DNA of 64,000 nt from Ureibacillus chungkukjangi. GTDB taxonomy: Bacteria; Bacillota; Bacilli; Bacillales_A; Planococcaceae. The translations under genes and the position numbers were made by a program. The notes under the pieces were generated by a model that saw nothing but the letters and a program-made list of their open reading frames with translations, made no database searches and was not told where the DNA came from. The first letter of the stretch is position 1. Each line of letters begins with the position of its first letter. Of the stretch, positions 46,225 through 55,583 are shown piece after piece. The stretch lies in the NCBI RefSeq assembly GCF_003217295.1, contig NZ_QJTJ01000017.1, positions 1 through 64,000 of the forward strand, given 5' to 3'.

Positions 46225-47262
46225 TTATTCTATTTCTCCTTGGGCTTTAAGTTTTTTCATTTGTTTACTGGTGTATACATATCCATGACTTTCTCTTAAA
46301 TCTTTCATAGTGTATAACCATCCCCCAGCGTTATTTGAAGGGGGATATGGATTATTGGGCAGATCACATAACAAACTTAAAATATAAAATTTATACTTAG
46401 GAGCCTTGTCAAATTCAAAATCCCTATAACGATTAACAATATAGTTAATAAGATTTTCTTTAAGGGTTTCGGATATCTCCATCTTCTTAATTTCGCTTCT
46501 CCATTGGTTCATTTCAAGAGGAAACGTTTTGTTAATACTAAATATTTTTTCCATAACCCCTCCATTAGCCTTTCGAAATGTTATGTATCCTGTAGGTGAG
46601 TAATTATAACCTTTTGAAATTGGATGGGCATGAATTAAATACTCTTCAATGAGGTGTATCGTACTCCCTGCGGGAACTGATAAAACAATTAAATCTTCAT
46701 CGATAACATTTTCTGATTTTAATTCAGATCCCCATGTGTAATTTATTTTTTCGTTATCTCTTTGATTATTTTGATATCTTAGTAAGATATCTTGTTCCAT
46801 ATGTATCTGATCCATTGTGATTTGCCAGTTACCAGATTGTTCAATTTTTTTTATTAATTCATTCGCATAAAAAATAACTTTGTCAACATCATCTTTTTTG
46901 TCAAAGTATAATAGCAATTCGTGATTTTTGTTCAGCCCTTTATTCGTAAAATTCGCCGAACCGACAAAACATTTTTTACTATCAATGATATAGGCTTTTG
47001 AATGTAAATCTTTTAAAGCTAAAACTTTTATTTCGTTTTGGAGAAGTAGTTTTAATGCATCTAGACTACTAGCTTTTTCTATAAATGCTTTACGTTCAAA
47101 TCTAGTAATAATAGTGCAATCTATTTGGTTATTTTTAATAATATTTACTAATTTCTCAGCAATATTTAGACTCAAAAATGGACTAATAACAACAATATTA
47201 TCATGACACAGTTTCAAATTTTCAAACAATTGCTGCTCTAAATCACTTGTTAATATCTCCAA
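46225..47262 (-). CDS. PLD-family nuclease-like protein
   Basis: A 345-residue protein with one HKD motif: His87, Lys89 and Asp94 in LHSKAYIID, then GSANFTNKG (101-109). One HKD per chain is typical of nucleases of the NucA/NgoFVII and helicase-associated PLD groups, which act as dimers. The C-terminal 180 residues are not recognised and may bind DNA; tryptophan-rich YTWGSE and GGWLYTM stand out. The start is TTG at 47262 with GGAGGT before it. It is divergent from the SF1 helicase gene. Confidence 0.8.
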   Translation of the reverse strand: MEILTSDLEQQLFENLKLCHDNIVVISPFLSLNIAEKLVNIIKNNQIDCTIITRFERKAFIEKASSLDALKLLLQNEIKVLALKDLHSKAYIIDSKKCFVGSANFTNKGLNKNHELLLYFDKKDDVDKVIFYANELIKKIEQSGNWQITMDQIHMEQDILLRYQNNQRDNEKINYTWGSELKSENVIDEDLIVLSVPAGSTIHLIEEYLIHAHPISKGYNYSPTGYITFRKANGGVMEKIFSINKTFPLEMNQWRSEIKKMEISETLKENLINYIVNRYRDFEFDKAPKYKFYILSLLCDLPNNPYPPSNNAGGWLYTMKDLRESHGYVYTSKQMKKLKAQGEIE

Positions 47263-47396
47263 GGCTGCTTACCTCCAAACATTTGTGTGTAAATTTTACC
47301 ATAAAATACAGGATTTGAGGGCAATAAAGGATTCCAAATTGAATGGTACTATTATTGATCCCTTATGATGGGGTTCACCGTAGTTATTTAAGAGGC

Positions 47397-47436
47397 AAAA
47401 AGGCACCGGTAAACTAATCCCTACCAATGCCTTTTT
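47397..47436. terminator. Bidirectional terminator
   Basis: AAAAAGGCA (47397-47405) pairs with TGCCTTTTT (47428-47436), with an inner CGGTA/TACC stem. The T run is present on both strands. Confidence 0.8.
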
Positions 47437-47452
47437 AATTTTGTTCTACTAT

Positions 47453-47623
47453 TCATTTACTGTTTCCGTACTCTAAATGTGTGGAGGGATGACTGTAAAA
47501 AAACCCAAAATATAAGCGAGATGTAGTGGTCCATTTTTCGTTTGCTATTTTCCTTTGTTCAGACTTAAAAATTTGCTTTTTAAAATCTTCTAACATTTCT
47601 CCTTTTTTACTTTTCTTCATCAT
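47453..47623 (-). CDS. Small basic protein, doubtful gene
   Basis: A 56-residue reading frame starting MMKKSKKGEM and ending HLEYGNSK, rich in Lys early and aromatic later (RLYFGFFY). It lies antisense to nothing, directly before a terminator, which favours expression. The ribosome site AAAGAAGT is weak. No family is recognised. It could be a spurious frame in the promoter region of the SF1 helicase. Confidence 0.3.
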   Translation of the reverse strand: MMKKSKKGEMLEDFKKQIFKSEQRKIANEKWTTTSRLYFGFFYSHPSTHLEYGNSK

Positions 47624-47695
47624 ACTTCTTTGTATTTCCAAAATTTTTAAATCCTTATATAATATAATTACTAAAAAAACTAAAGGATATTTGTG

Positions 47696-50671
47696 ATGAG
47701 TGAACTTGAAAAAACAATTGAATCTTGGTGGCATTTGGAAACGTTGGCACCGGGATATATTAAGACGAAGTACTTAAAGGAACGAATAGCAAAAAAATAT
47801 TTAAAAAATAATCAATATGTACAAAAGTTTAAAGTGTTTAAAGATGAAGCAACAATGGAGCTACCAAACATATGGCAGCAACTTGAGCTTAAAACTGAAA
47901 AGATTCAGAAACGCTTTGGCTTTTATGGCAGTGTATATTACGAGCATGAATTAACGCAATTTCAACGTGATTTACATAACGTAACGGAGGAAATAATTAA
48001 TCCGTCTTTTTCCATTTGTTTTAGTTATTATGTAGAGTTCAATGAAGATGGGAAGTACATTGATGAATCACTGTTTATTCCTTATTTACAGCTCTATATT
48101 AAATTAATGGAAGAACAGAATGGATTGGGAAATATTGATTTTATGCAAGTTTATAACGAAAATAAACTCGTTTTAAACACACAAGCAAATGCGATTAATG
48201 GAGGTCAATTCAATAACCAATGGTTGCAAGAGTTCAACAAGCAGTTTGAGGATTTCTTTGGCACGGTGCCAAGGTCGGAAATTCGTGTATTGGAATGTAT
48301 CTTAAAACAAGATGATGAAGAAGAAAATTTGAAGTTTAATAGCTTTTTTACTGAGGATCTACTGCGCGCAAAAAATGATTTAAATAGTACCTTAAAGACA
48401 TTTTTAACAAAAGCCGTTAATCCCCAAGACATAAATGAAAAACGTGAATACATCGAACACATTTTACATCCAGAGCGATTGCCATTAGGAAGATGGCCAT
48501 CGCCAGTTGAGCACCGACTATCATTAATGCAACAAGTAGCCGTAAATGAATTTTTCGCATCAGATACCCCTATTAGTTCGGTAAATGGTCCACCCGGTAC
48601 AGGCAAAACAACACTGCTACAAGATATCTTTGCAGAAATTGTTGTAAAAAAAGCAGATGCAATGACCCGCTTTAGAGATAATGTTAATGGCATGATTAAG
48701 CAAACAAGTTTCAAAGAGATAATACCTAATCCTTATAAAGAAAATGAAGAGACAGAGCGTTATATTTATGAAATTGAACCAACGATCGCCCGACATGCAG
48801 TTGTTGTAACTTCAAGCAATAATGGTGCAGTGGAAAATATATCAAAAGAATTACCTCAAAAAAGTAAAGTCGATAAGCAATTCTTAAATGAATTAACGAG
48901 ATATCAATTTGCTCCAAATGCAGCAAATAAGATGATTGGTCAGGAAAGCTGGGGTCTGTTTTCAGTAGCGCTTGGTAACAGTTCTAATATAAAAAAAGCA
49001 GCACAACAATTACTAGATCGAAAATCAAGTGCTATGGCTGAATGGGGTAAAGCAAAAGATGAACGAAATGAAGCAAAAGCAAATTGGGCAAAGATTTGTG
49101 ATGAGTTTATTCAATTAAAAAATGAAGTAGAAGCTGAAAAATATGCGGTAGCACGAATGATTACAGGACATAAAGTAGTAGATGAAACAATGCAGCAATC
49201 AACAGATGCTTTTTGGATACCAACAAATTATAAAAAGCGTCAGCAAAGTGTATTATTTCAAACTGATAATTTAAACATTAAACGTTCCAAATTATTTATA
49301 AAGGCAATCCATGTTTTAAATCACTTTATTTTAATTCATGGGGAAAAATTACGTGCAGCTTTATCATTATTAGAAAAGAAAAACACCTTGGATTTAAATC
49401 ATGACGAAACAATTGATAAACTTCGTACAATGTGGCATACCATCCACTGTTTCTTCCCGGTTGTAAGCACTACTTTTGCAAGCTTTGCATCGATGTATCG
49501 TGGTATTAAAAAGGACTTTATTCCGTACTTAATGATTGATGAAGCTGGACAAGCTGTTCCATTGCAAGCGGTGGGAGCTTTATGGCGCTCACGTAAGGCC
49601 ATGGTTGTAGGTGATCCATTACAGATTGAACCTGTTGTCACATCAGATAATACGATATTACAAGATTTACGTAAAATTTATAGTGTTGATGAAGACTTAC
49701 TAGGTGTAAAATGTTCTGTTCAATCGTTAGCGGATCGTAGCAATAGTAAGGGTACATTTGTGCAGGATAATCGGTGGATTGGGATTCCGCTTTGGGTTCA
49801 TCGTCGTTGTTTAGAACCTATGTTTTCAATGGCCAATGAATTAGCTTACGGGGGGAAAATGGTATTAGGAAAAGATGGGGTAGGGAAAAGTGATTGGTAT
49901 GATGTTAAAGGAAAAGTCGAAACCCAACAATTTGTTAAAGAACAAGTCATAGAGCTTGAACAAAAATTAGAAGTATATTGGAAGCAAAAAATTCAACAAT
50001 TGTTATTAATGAAGATGTGGGATATTGCTAAAGATGACCCAAAAAAAGTCTTAAAAGATGTGTTTTATGAACACTTTTTGGCAGCGCCACAAGAACTCTC
50101 AACTGAATTCTCTGTTCTCTCGCTTCAAGCATTATTTAACCAATATATTTCTTACAACCCACAGCTACGCTCAGAGGAATTTGAAGAACAGTTAAAGTTA
50201 TTCGAAAGTGGAAAGTTAAAATCACCATCTGTCTTCATTATTACTCCTTTTACAGCTGTTAAAAATGAAACAATAAACTATCTAAAAGAAAAGAAAAATC
50301 GTTGGGGTACATTAATAAAAGCGCTAAACCGTGAATTAAAACATGATGGTACTGATGAGATTGCAGAGACATACAGAACTCTTTTGATAAAAGTTGCAAA
50401 AGAGGCTAATGATTGGTTTCAAGATTGGTTGAAGGAGAATATTGGTACTGTTCATACATTCCAAGGAAGAGAAGCAGAAATTGTATTCTTTATTACAGGC
50501 ACGGATAATACAAAAAAAACAGCAGCGGAATGGGCATGTAAGCAGCCAAACATTTTAAATGTAGCCGTCACACGTGCGAAGGAAGAATTCTATATTATTG
50601 GAGACCGGCAGCTATTAGGCGAATACCCAAACTATCAAATCATTTTAAAAAAGCTAATAAATACGTTATAA
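47696..50671 (+). CDS. Large superfamily 1 helicase (UPF1-like)
   Basis: A 991-residue protein. Residues 1-270 are an unrecognised N-terminal domain. Motif I GPPGTGKT is near 300, motif Ia TSSNNGAVEN follows, motif II is DEAGQA, motif III GDPLQIEP, motif V TVHTFQGREAEIV and motif VI NVAVTRAKE. A long helical insertion lies between motifs Ia and II (about 390-590), rich in Lys/Glu and possibly coiled coil. The ATG at 47696 is 8 bases after AAAGGA. Such SF1B helicases with big insertions are common in defence islands. It is divergent from the PLD nuclease gene. Confidence 0.9.
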   Translation: MSELEKTIESWWHLETLAPGYIKTKYLKERIAKKYLKNNQYVQKFKVFKDEATMELPNIWQQLELKTEKIQKRFGFYGSVYYEHELTQFQRDLHNVTEEIINPSFSICFSYYVEFNEDGKYIDESLFIPYLQLYIKLMEEQNGLGNIDFMQVYNENKLVLNTQANAINGGQFNNQWLQEFNKQFEDFFGTVPRSEIRVLECILKQDDEEENLKFNSFFTEDLLRAKNDLNSTLKTFLTKAVNPQDINEKREYIEHILHPERLPLGRWPSPVEHRLSLMQQVAVNEFFASDTPISSVNGPPGTGKTTLLQDIFAEIVVKKADAMTRFRDNVNGMIKQTSFKEIIPNPYKENEETERYIYEIEPTIARHAVVVTSSNNGAVENISKELPQKSKVDKQFLNELTRYQFAPNAANKMIGQESWGLFSVALGNSSNIKKAAQQLLDRKSSAMAEWGKAKDERNEAKANWAKICDEFIQLKNEVEAEKYAVARMITGHKVVDETMQQSTDAFWIPTNYKKRQQSVLFQTDNLNIKRSKLFIKAIHVLNHFILIHGEKLRAALSLLEKKNTLDLNHDETIDKLRTMWHTIHCFFPVVSTTFASFASMYRGIKKDFIPYLMIDEAGQAVPLQAVGALWRSRKAMVVGDPLQIEPVVTSDNTILQDLRKIYSVDEDLLGVKCSVQSLADRSNSKGTFVQDNRWIGIPLWVHRRCLEPMFSMANELAYGGKMVLGKDGVGKSDWYDVKGKVETQQFVKEQVIELEQKLEVYWKQKIQQLLLMKMWDIAKDDPKKVLKDVFYEHFLAAPQELSTEFSVLSLQALFNQYISYNPQLRSEEFEEQLKLFESGKLKSPSVFIITPFTAVKNETINYLKEKKNRWGTLIKALNRELKHDGTDEIAETYRTLLIKVAKEANDWFQDWLKENIGTVHTFQGREAEIVFFITGTDNTKKTAAEWACKQPNILNVAVTRAKEEFYIIGDRQLLGEYPNYQIILKKLINTL

Positions 50672-50752
50672 CAGCAAAACCTCCCCTATCTTAAATGAAG
50701 TATGAAGTATTTTTTATGATGATGATATTCAAGTTTTAAAATTTAGTTGTAT

Positions 50753-50790
50753 AAAGGCAACCATATGTTTCCTAAATATGGTTGCTTTTT
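50753..50790 (+). terminator. Terminator of the SF1 helicase gene
   Basis: GCAACCATAT (50757-50766) pairs with ATATGGTTGC (50776-50785) and five T follow. Confidence 0.85.
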
Positions 50791-51526
50791 GTAAATGAAG
50801 AAAATGAGTTTACCTATGCTACGATCTCAATAAATGCAAATTACAACCTTAGCAATCCTGCTCTAAAAAAATTTTTTACTTTTTCAACCAAACTGACTTA
50901 ACAAGAATATTAACTTCTTCTATAATTGGCAATCCAATTAACCGGTATTTATCAATAAGGCTTATCAAAGTCTGATAATGGTAATTTTGCCATCGTTCTT
51001 ATACACAAATATCGTCTTTGGCTACTTCTCTTAGAAGTCTCATAAATTGTAGTTGAAGTTTACTTTTCCACCCAAGATTCTCCCTTTTGGTGCGCTGTGC
51101 TGGCTGCTACTCTTGATAATGCAGTATTTCACACTTTTTTGTCCAAATCTATGACTATTTTATTCAACAAGACATTAATCTATTAACAGAGCCGCCTGTT
51201 TATTCATTGTAAAGGTTCAGTTCATAAAATAGTTATTTAGTGAAGTGAATATTTTTCTCTAGATGTTTTCATCACAAGGAATTTCTAAAAGCAAACTTCT
51301 TTAAATAACTTTTTACCATTTTGATAAATAACTTTATCTTTTAGATTTAAAATCATTAAAAAACAGACAGAATACAAATTTTCTGTCTGTTTTAGTTCAT
51401 TTAAAGTGCTTTAATGCTAGTAATACTAAAATGCCCTTAACCACCTATTGAACTATCTCTATCTAATGAATTTAATTTTTCTTGTATGTTTCGATAGTAC
51501 ACACCATACCAAAGGCCATTAATTCG
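50791..51526. other. Decayed intergenic stretch
   Basis: No intact gene is visible. On the minus strand 50876-50998 is a 40-codon open relic (RWQNYHYQTLISLIDKY... ending VWLKK and stop) preceded by a stop codon, of unknown origin. A bidirectional hairpin AAAACAGACAGAA/TTCTGTCTGTTTT lies at 51360-51393 and would stop transcripts from either side. Confidence 0.5.
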
Positions 51527-51691
51527 CTAGATACCCTTTTTGACTAAATCAAGGAGCCCATCAGCTCGCTTCAGAAACTCATTTATTTTTTCTTCCCTAA
51601 TCCTTCTTCGCTCTTCCATAATTGTATTCATTGATTTACTTTGATCTATACTTCTAGGCCACTGATTAATATTAACTACCTTCTTGCACAT
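51527..51691 (-). CDS. Small charged helical protein
   Basis: A 54-residue frame, MCKKVVNINQWP then a Glu/Arg-rich helix (MEERRRIREEKINEFLKRA) and LLDLVKKGI. It begins 10 bases after the zinc-ribbon gene ends and may be translationally coupled to it; its own ribosome site is weak. No family is recognised. Confidence 0.45.
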   Translation of the reverse strand: MCKKVVNINQWPRSIDQSKSMNTIMEERRRIREEKINEFLKRADGLLDLVKKGI

Positions 51692-51700
51692 CCCTACACA

Positions 51701-51958
51701 TCACTTTCTAAAAAAAGTCTCACAGTTCTTAGGGATAATAAAAGCAGTAAACTCCTTACCCATTCCTTCATTCGGTTGATCTTTAATTGCTTGTATAATT
51801 GATGGGTTAGAAAAGCCAAGAGGTACCGCAGACTTTCCCGTATATTCAGCAAGCTGATGATTTATATATTTCCCTTTACTTCTTCCACATCTGCAACTCT
51901 TTTCTGACATGTCTAGATTAAATATATCATTACATTCAAGGCACATAAGAAGCTTCAT
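51701..51958 (-). CDS. Zinc-ribbon-type small protein
   Basis: An 85-residue protein. CLECNDIFNLDMSEKSCRCG near the N-terminus forms a CxxC...CxC zinc site. The rest includes EYTGKSAVPLGFSN and a short helix, with no enzyme motif seen. GAGGG precedes the ATG at 51958; an ATG six bases earlier is too close to that site. It overlaps or abuts the 534-residue gene upstream, so the two are one unit. Proteins like this are frequent in integrated elements and of unknown role. Confidence 0.65.
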   Translation of the reverse strand: MKLLMCLECNDIFNLDMSEKSCRCGRSKGKYINHQLAEYTGKSAVPLGFSNPSIIQAIKDQPNEGMGKEFTAFIIPKNCETFFRK

Positions 51959-51967
51959 TTGCATCCC

Positions 51968-53572
51968 TCAATCTCTATTAGTATTCTTTTCCTTATCAAT
52001 CATTTCCTGAATATATGTTATTACTTCGGGGTCGTTCCTGTAATTTGTTATTTTTTCAGTAATTAGCTTGTTTTCAAACATGCCCCTTAACAGCTTATAG
52101 TTGTCAGTTTTTCTTTTAAAATTATAAAAGTCATCGAGTATTAGCTTTGCAAGTAGCGTTATAATAAACTCTTCTTCTAGAACTCCTTCAAGCCTTAGCC
52201 AAGCATCTTCTGTAAGATACATCTGAAACTTTTCAGTAAGCATCTCTCCGAGTATTAGCTTCATCGATTCAATTTCATAGCTATAAAGTCCTTCTTTAAT
52301 CTCTGGGTTTTTCCTTAAAAATTTTTCAATGCTAAATGCTACTGTTTTTAAATGGAAATCCTGCTTTTCGGTCAGCAAAACCGAATGATTATCAAAATAA
52401 AGAAAAGCATCCTCATTATCCAAATAACTGCCTTCGCTTTCCTTCTTGTTATTTAGAGCCAACATAGGAGCAATACTCTTATAGAATTCCAGAAGTTCTT
52501 CTTCTATCCTACTATTTTCCTGTTGTAATAGAAGTCTCGCTTTTTTCTCCCAATCTGGAAAATAAGAGGTTAACTTTTCCACAACCTCGGTTAAAGGGAT
52601 ATAGGTTCTAATTTCACGTCCCGGAAACTTGATATCCATTACCATCATTCCAAATTTTCTTTCAACAATAGTTGGATGACCTTCAATTTTACGAAAGGAT
52701 TTTAAAAAATCATATTTTTCTGGTGGAATACTTACCCAAGTAAGAGCAATTGCCCTTAACATTTCTTCAGGGTTGTACTTCGGTCCCCCTTCTTCCTTGC
52801 AAGCCATAAAAAACAAACTATCTGGTTCCTTAACTAAATTCAAATAATAGACCAAGAGCTTAACAGCTCCAATCTGTGTTGGGGAAGAGTACTTAACTAA
52901 TTTTTCCTTAATCCAATTATGGAAAGTTTCTTTATCAGAGTTCTTATAAACTATCTCCATAATTTTTTCCTGATCTGCAATTGTCCATCTTTCAATCAAT
53001 TCTATCTTTTCACGTTCACTTTTAGGAAAAAATCGTTTAAGCAACTGCTGTGGATCAACACGTAACGGTAACTTTATTGGGGTTGAGAGATGAGTGTCTG
53101 CCCATTCTTTTGCTTTTATACACTGCAGATAATCTATATCTCCACTTACACTAGCAAACTTGGGAAAACGACTCTCAATAAGCATAGCAATGGCTAATAT
53201 ATTAAGATGGTAAGGGTATCCTTGAGTCTTAGAATCAAAAACGACAACTGAGCTTTCGCTATTCATTAAAATATCTGTTTCATTATAAGTAGATGGTGCA
53301 GCATCCCTATACATTTTAATATCTGAGTAAAGGATGAAAGTTTCTGCAAATTTCTTACTGCCTAAATCTCCACATGTTTCCCAATATCGAGAAGGCTCTT
53401 CGTGTTCTTTGGATTTAACATATACAGGGATCTGAGTGTCAAATAAATTTTTTTCTTTTAATTCTGCAAAATCATAAGCTTGCATTAATATCACTGTTTC
53501 TTTGTAAACACTTTTCCAATCTTCTTGTGAAATCTCTTCAGGAAGCACCGATAGGCGAATATATGTCCCCAC
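51968..53572 (-). CDS. Large protein of unknown function
   Basis: A 534-residue soluble protein I do not recognise. The opening GTYIRLSVLPEEISQEDWKSVYKET looks like the beginning of a compact N-terminal domain; the middle holds HLNILAIAMLIESRFPKFA and SGDIDY, a pattern suggesting an immunity- or effector-like fold. The C-terminal 150 residues are helical. No Walker, metal or nuclease motif is apparent. The start is GTG at 53572; AAGGGA lies about 13 bases before it. It is followed by the zinc-ribbon gene. Confidence 0.65.
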   Translation of the reverse strand: MGTYIRLSVLPEEISQEDWKSVYKETVILMQAYDFAELKEKNLFDTQIPVYVKSKEHEEPSRYWETCGDLGSKKFAETFILYSDIKMYRDAAPSTYNETDILMNSESSVVVFDSKTQGYPYHLNILAIAMLIESRFPKFASVSGDIDYLQCIKAKEWADTHLSTPIKLPLRVDPQQLLKRFFPKSEREKIELIERWTIADQEKIMEIVYKNSDKETFHNWIKEKLVKYSSPTQIGAVKLLVYYLNLVKEPDSLFFMACKEEGGPKYNPEEMLRAIALTWVSIPPEKYDFLKSFRKIEGHPTIVERKFGMMVMDIKFPGREIRTYIPLTEVVEKLTSYFPDWEKKARLLLQQENSRIEEELLEFYKSIAPMLALNNKKESEGSYLDNEDAFLYFDNHSVLLTEKQDFHLKTVAFSIEKFLRKNPEIKEGLYSYEIESMKLILGEMLTEKFQMYLTEDAWLRLEGVLEEEFIITLLAKLILDDFYNFKRKTDNYKLLRGMFENKLITEKITNYRNDPEVITYIQEMIDKEKNTNRD

Positions 53573-53657
53573 TCAAAACCACATCCCTTCTCTTATAGAT
53601 ACAATTGAATTGAATTCTTCTCTCACATTTATTGATATGTTTTAATATCATCGAAAT

Positions 53658-53690
53658 AAAAAGGTTATCTCGATATTAGTAAGATAACCT
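53658..53690 (-). terminator. Terminator of the small-gene cluster
   Basis: AGGTTATCT (53662-53670) pairs with AGATAACCT (53682-53690); a T-rich run follows on the minus strand. It separates the 53.8-54.7 kb genes from the 534-residue gene. Confidence 0.8.
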
Positions 53691-53754
53691 CATAGTTGCA
53701 TTACCAGAATTGCATGCATAGCCCATAAATCATTTAGATTATTATTAATTCCTA

Positions 53755-54051
53755 TTACTCAATTCTAAAAGTTGCTCTGTTAGCTTTGTTATATACTCGA
53801 TGTACATCTTTCTTGGATTGCTTTACATATGATTTAATCATTGAATAATCGTTCGTGTTGACATCTTCCACTTTCTCCAGCGTTGCTCCTACACTTCCAG
53901 CCAAATACCCAGCAGCCCCCAGTATCACTCTCAGTTCCTGCATCAATTCTGAAGATAATGCTTCATGTGCATTAATTTTCATGACTTTTTCTTCATCGCT
54001 TTCAACAATTGTTGCCAGATCAATTACTAATTTCCCTGAATATATTTGCAT
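53755..54051 (-). CDS. Small protein of unknown function
   Basis: A 98-residue protein. LRVILGAAGYLAGSVGATLEKV (key GAAGYLAGS) looks like a helix packed with small residues, perhaps an oligomer interface; the tail is basic (KQSKKDVHRVYNKANR). The start at 54051 has AAGGGG before it; a frame to 54087 lacks one. It is the third of three small co-directional genes opposite an XRE regulator. No family is recognised. Confidence 0.55.
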   Translation of the reverse strand: MQIYSGKLVIDLATIVESDEEKVMKINAHEALSSELMQELRVILGAAGYLAGSVGATLEKVEDVNTNDYSMIKSYVKQSKKDVHRVYNKANRATFRIE

Positions 54052-54153
54052 ATAGCTTGTCCCCTTCATGTTGTATTTCATTTTCATTATTAAAGAATTA
54101 TATACTTTGCACTCGCTTTTACTGGTTGATTTTAAAAGACACTTAATTTTCTA

Positions 54154-54420
54154 TTACACATTTTCTTGTAACAGTTGATTTTCCTTTTCGATTCGCATTC
54201 CTGCTTTTATCAAAGCTAAGTGCAAAATATCTCGCTGCTCACATTTCTCACTGCTGGAAAAATCAAAAATAAAATGGTCAGTCACAATTTCATACTTTGC
54301 CAGAAGAGTTATTAAATCTGTTAGAAGCTTTTCAGATATATCTGCACGGGGATCTTCATTTATTTTGGTAATTCTATGTAGCTCGACTTGAATAAATCCT
54401 AATTGCTTCGAATATTCCAC
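54154..54420 (-). CDS. Small protein of unknown function
   Basis: An 88-residue acidic protein without a recognised family. The start is GTG at 54420 with AGGAGGGGG before it. It lies 10 bases after the preceding gene and shares its transcript. The predicted structure is mostly helical with one CEQRD stretch. Confidence 0.55.
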   Translation of the reverse strand: MEYSKQLGFIQVELHRITKINEDPRADISEKLLTDLITLLAKYEIVTDHFIFDFSSSEKCEQRDILHLALIKAGMRIEKENQLLQENV

Positions 54421-54430
54421 ACGCCCCCTC

Positions 54431-54727
54431 CTAAAACATTTTCTGTGGATTGACCAAGGTATTTATTGCAAATACAAGGGCATCATTAAAAGCTGTCCTA
54501 TATGCTAATTTTGTTTGGATATGTACTTGATCAAAGATGTTTCCTTTAATGTCGTCGATGAATTCGATTCTTTTTGCCTCATCGTCAAACTTTCCAAATT
54601 GGGAAAGCTTCTCATCCAAATCCCTATGCAGCAGTTCTGAATACATAACATACTCTTCACTTGTAATAATCTGTTCAAGCCTTTCTTCAATTAACTTGTT
54701 CACTACTTTTTGAAATCCATCAATCAT
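54431..54727 (-). CDS. Small protein of unknown function
   Basis: A 98-residue helical acidic protein, no family recognised. AGAGGTGAT precedes the ATG. It is the first gene of a three-gene unit divergent from the XRE regulator, whose palindromic candidate operator lies in the shared promoter region. Confidence 0.55.
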   Translation of the reverse strand: MIDGFQKVVNKLIEERLEQIITSEEYVMYSELLHRDLDEKLSQFGKFDDEAKRIEFIDDIKGNIFDQVHIQTKLAYRTAFNDALVFAINTLVNPQKMF

Positions 54728-54775
54728 TAAATATCACCTCTAATTATTCTTTATATGAATAAATTCTTAATTAGA

Positions 54776-54791
54776 ATATATCATGATATAT
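54776..54791. promoter_or_regulatory. Perfect palindrome, candidate XRE operator
   Basis: ATATATCATGATATAT is a 16-base perfect palindrome between the divergent small-gene unit and the XRE gene; ATGATATAT recurs just before the XRE start. It is AT-rich, so chance cannot be excluded. Confidence 0.45.
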
Positions 54792-54851
54792 ATTGATTGT
54801 AAAATGCAATAACGATACGATTACTAATAATGATATATAGAGGGTTGAAAT

Positions 54852-55220
54852 ATGAGTGATTTATTAATTGGAAGACTAATCAAGGAACTTAGAAAAAAGA
54901 ACAATATGACAATGGTTGACTTTGCAAAAAAAATTAAAATATCCCAGCCTTCCTTATCTAAGATTGAATCAGGAAGACAAGAGGTATCGTTTTCACTATT
55001 GGAAGCTATATGTCATGAATTTGGGATTTCTAGGAGTCAATTTTTTCAAATACTTGAAAGGGATAGTATATATCACCAAACTTCCTCAGCTTTAGATTTC
55101 GAGGGATCTGTGGATGCAAACAAAGAAATTGAACGTAAAATCGGAGAAATAGTTTCAAAGATGACATTTGAACAAAAAAGAGCTTTGTATATTTTTTTAT
55201 TTTCCAGTAGCAAGGAATAG
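54852..55220 (+). CDS. XRE-family regulator
   Basis: A 122-residue protein. The N-terminal helix-turn-helix covers residues 5-60 (LIKELRKKNNMTMVDFAKKI then SQPSLSKIESGRQEVS). A short C-terminal helical region follows. GAGGG precedes the ATG. Divergence from the three small genes is the classic layout of an element's maintenance or lifestyle switch. Confidence 0.85.
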   Translation: MSDLLIGRLIKELRKKNNMTMVDFAKKIKISQPSLSKIESGRQEVSFSLLEAICHEFGISRSQFFQILERDSIYHQTSSALDFEGSVDANKEIERKIGEIVSKMTFEQKRALYIFLFSSSKE

Positions 55221-55251
55221 TATCATCCTGTAAGTAGATAATTTAACTAAA

Positions 55252-55298
55252 AAGACCTAAGTCATGGATTTTTTCTCTATCCATGATTTAGGTCTTTT
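55252..55298 (+). terminator. Terminator of the XRE gene
   Basis: AAGACCTAA and TTAGGTCTT close a long stem with an inner TCATGGAT/ATCCATGA pairing and end in a T run. Confidence 0.88.
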
Positions 55299-55583
55299 CG
55301 TTTTACAAGTCAACTTATTTCATGTCGAGATTAAACTTATTCTCTCATCGTTACTCGACTTTAAGGAATTTAGGGTATCTCCATATTTATTCATTCCCTG
55401 ATTCTCCTATATTCGTTTTTCCAAATGCTTTAGTTACTTTTGTACTGAAGATTGTTAGAATAATCACATTTGTATTTCCAAAATCAAATGATTTCCCCCT
55501 CTAAAGGGGGATAAATTTACTAAAACATCTATAATCAAGTTTTTAGAAATTTTAGATCTGCATCTTTGCTTAATAGTCTACTA
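55299..55583. other. Intergenic stretch between XRE and replication-relaxation genes
   Basis: A short G/C hairpin TCCCCCT-CTAA-AGGGGGA lies at 55494-55511. No gene is supported; a 60-codon plus-strand frame (55322-55504) has no ribosome site and an unusual composition. Confidence 0.45.

Noticed and set aside
55322-55504. Plus-strand 60-codon frame
   Set aside because: It has no ribosome site, its composition is low-quality (many Phe, Ser, Pro) and it lies between a terminator and a convergent gene.
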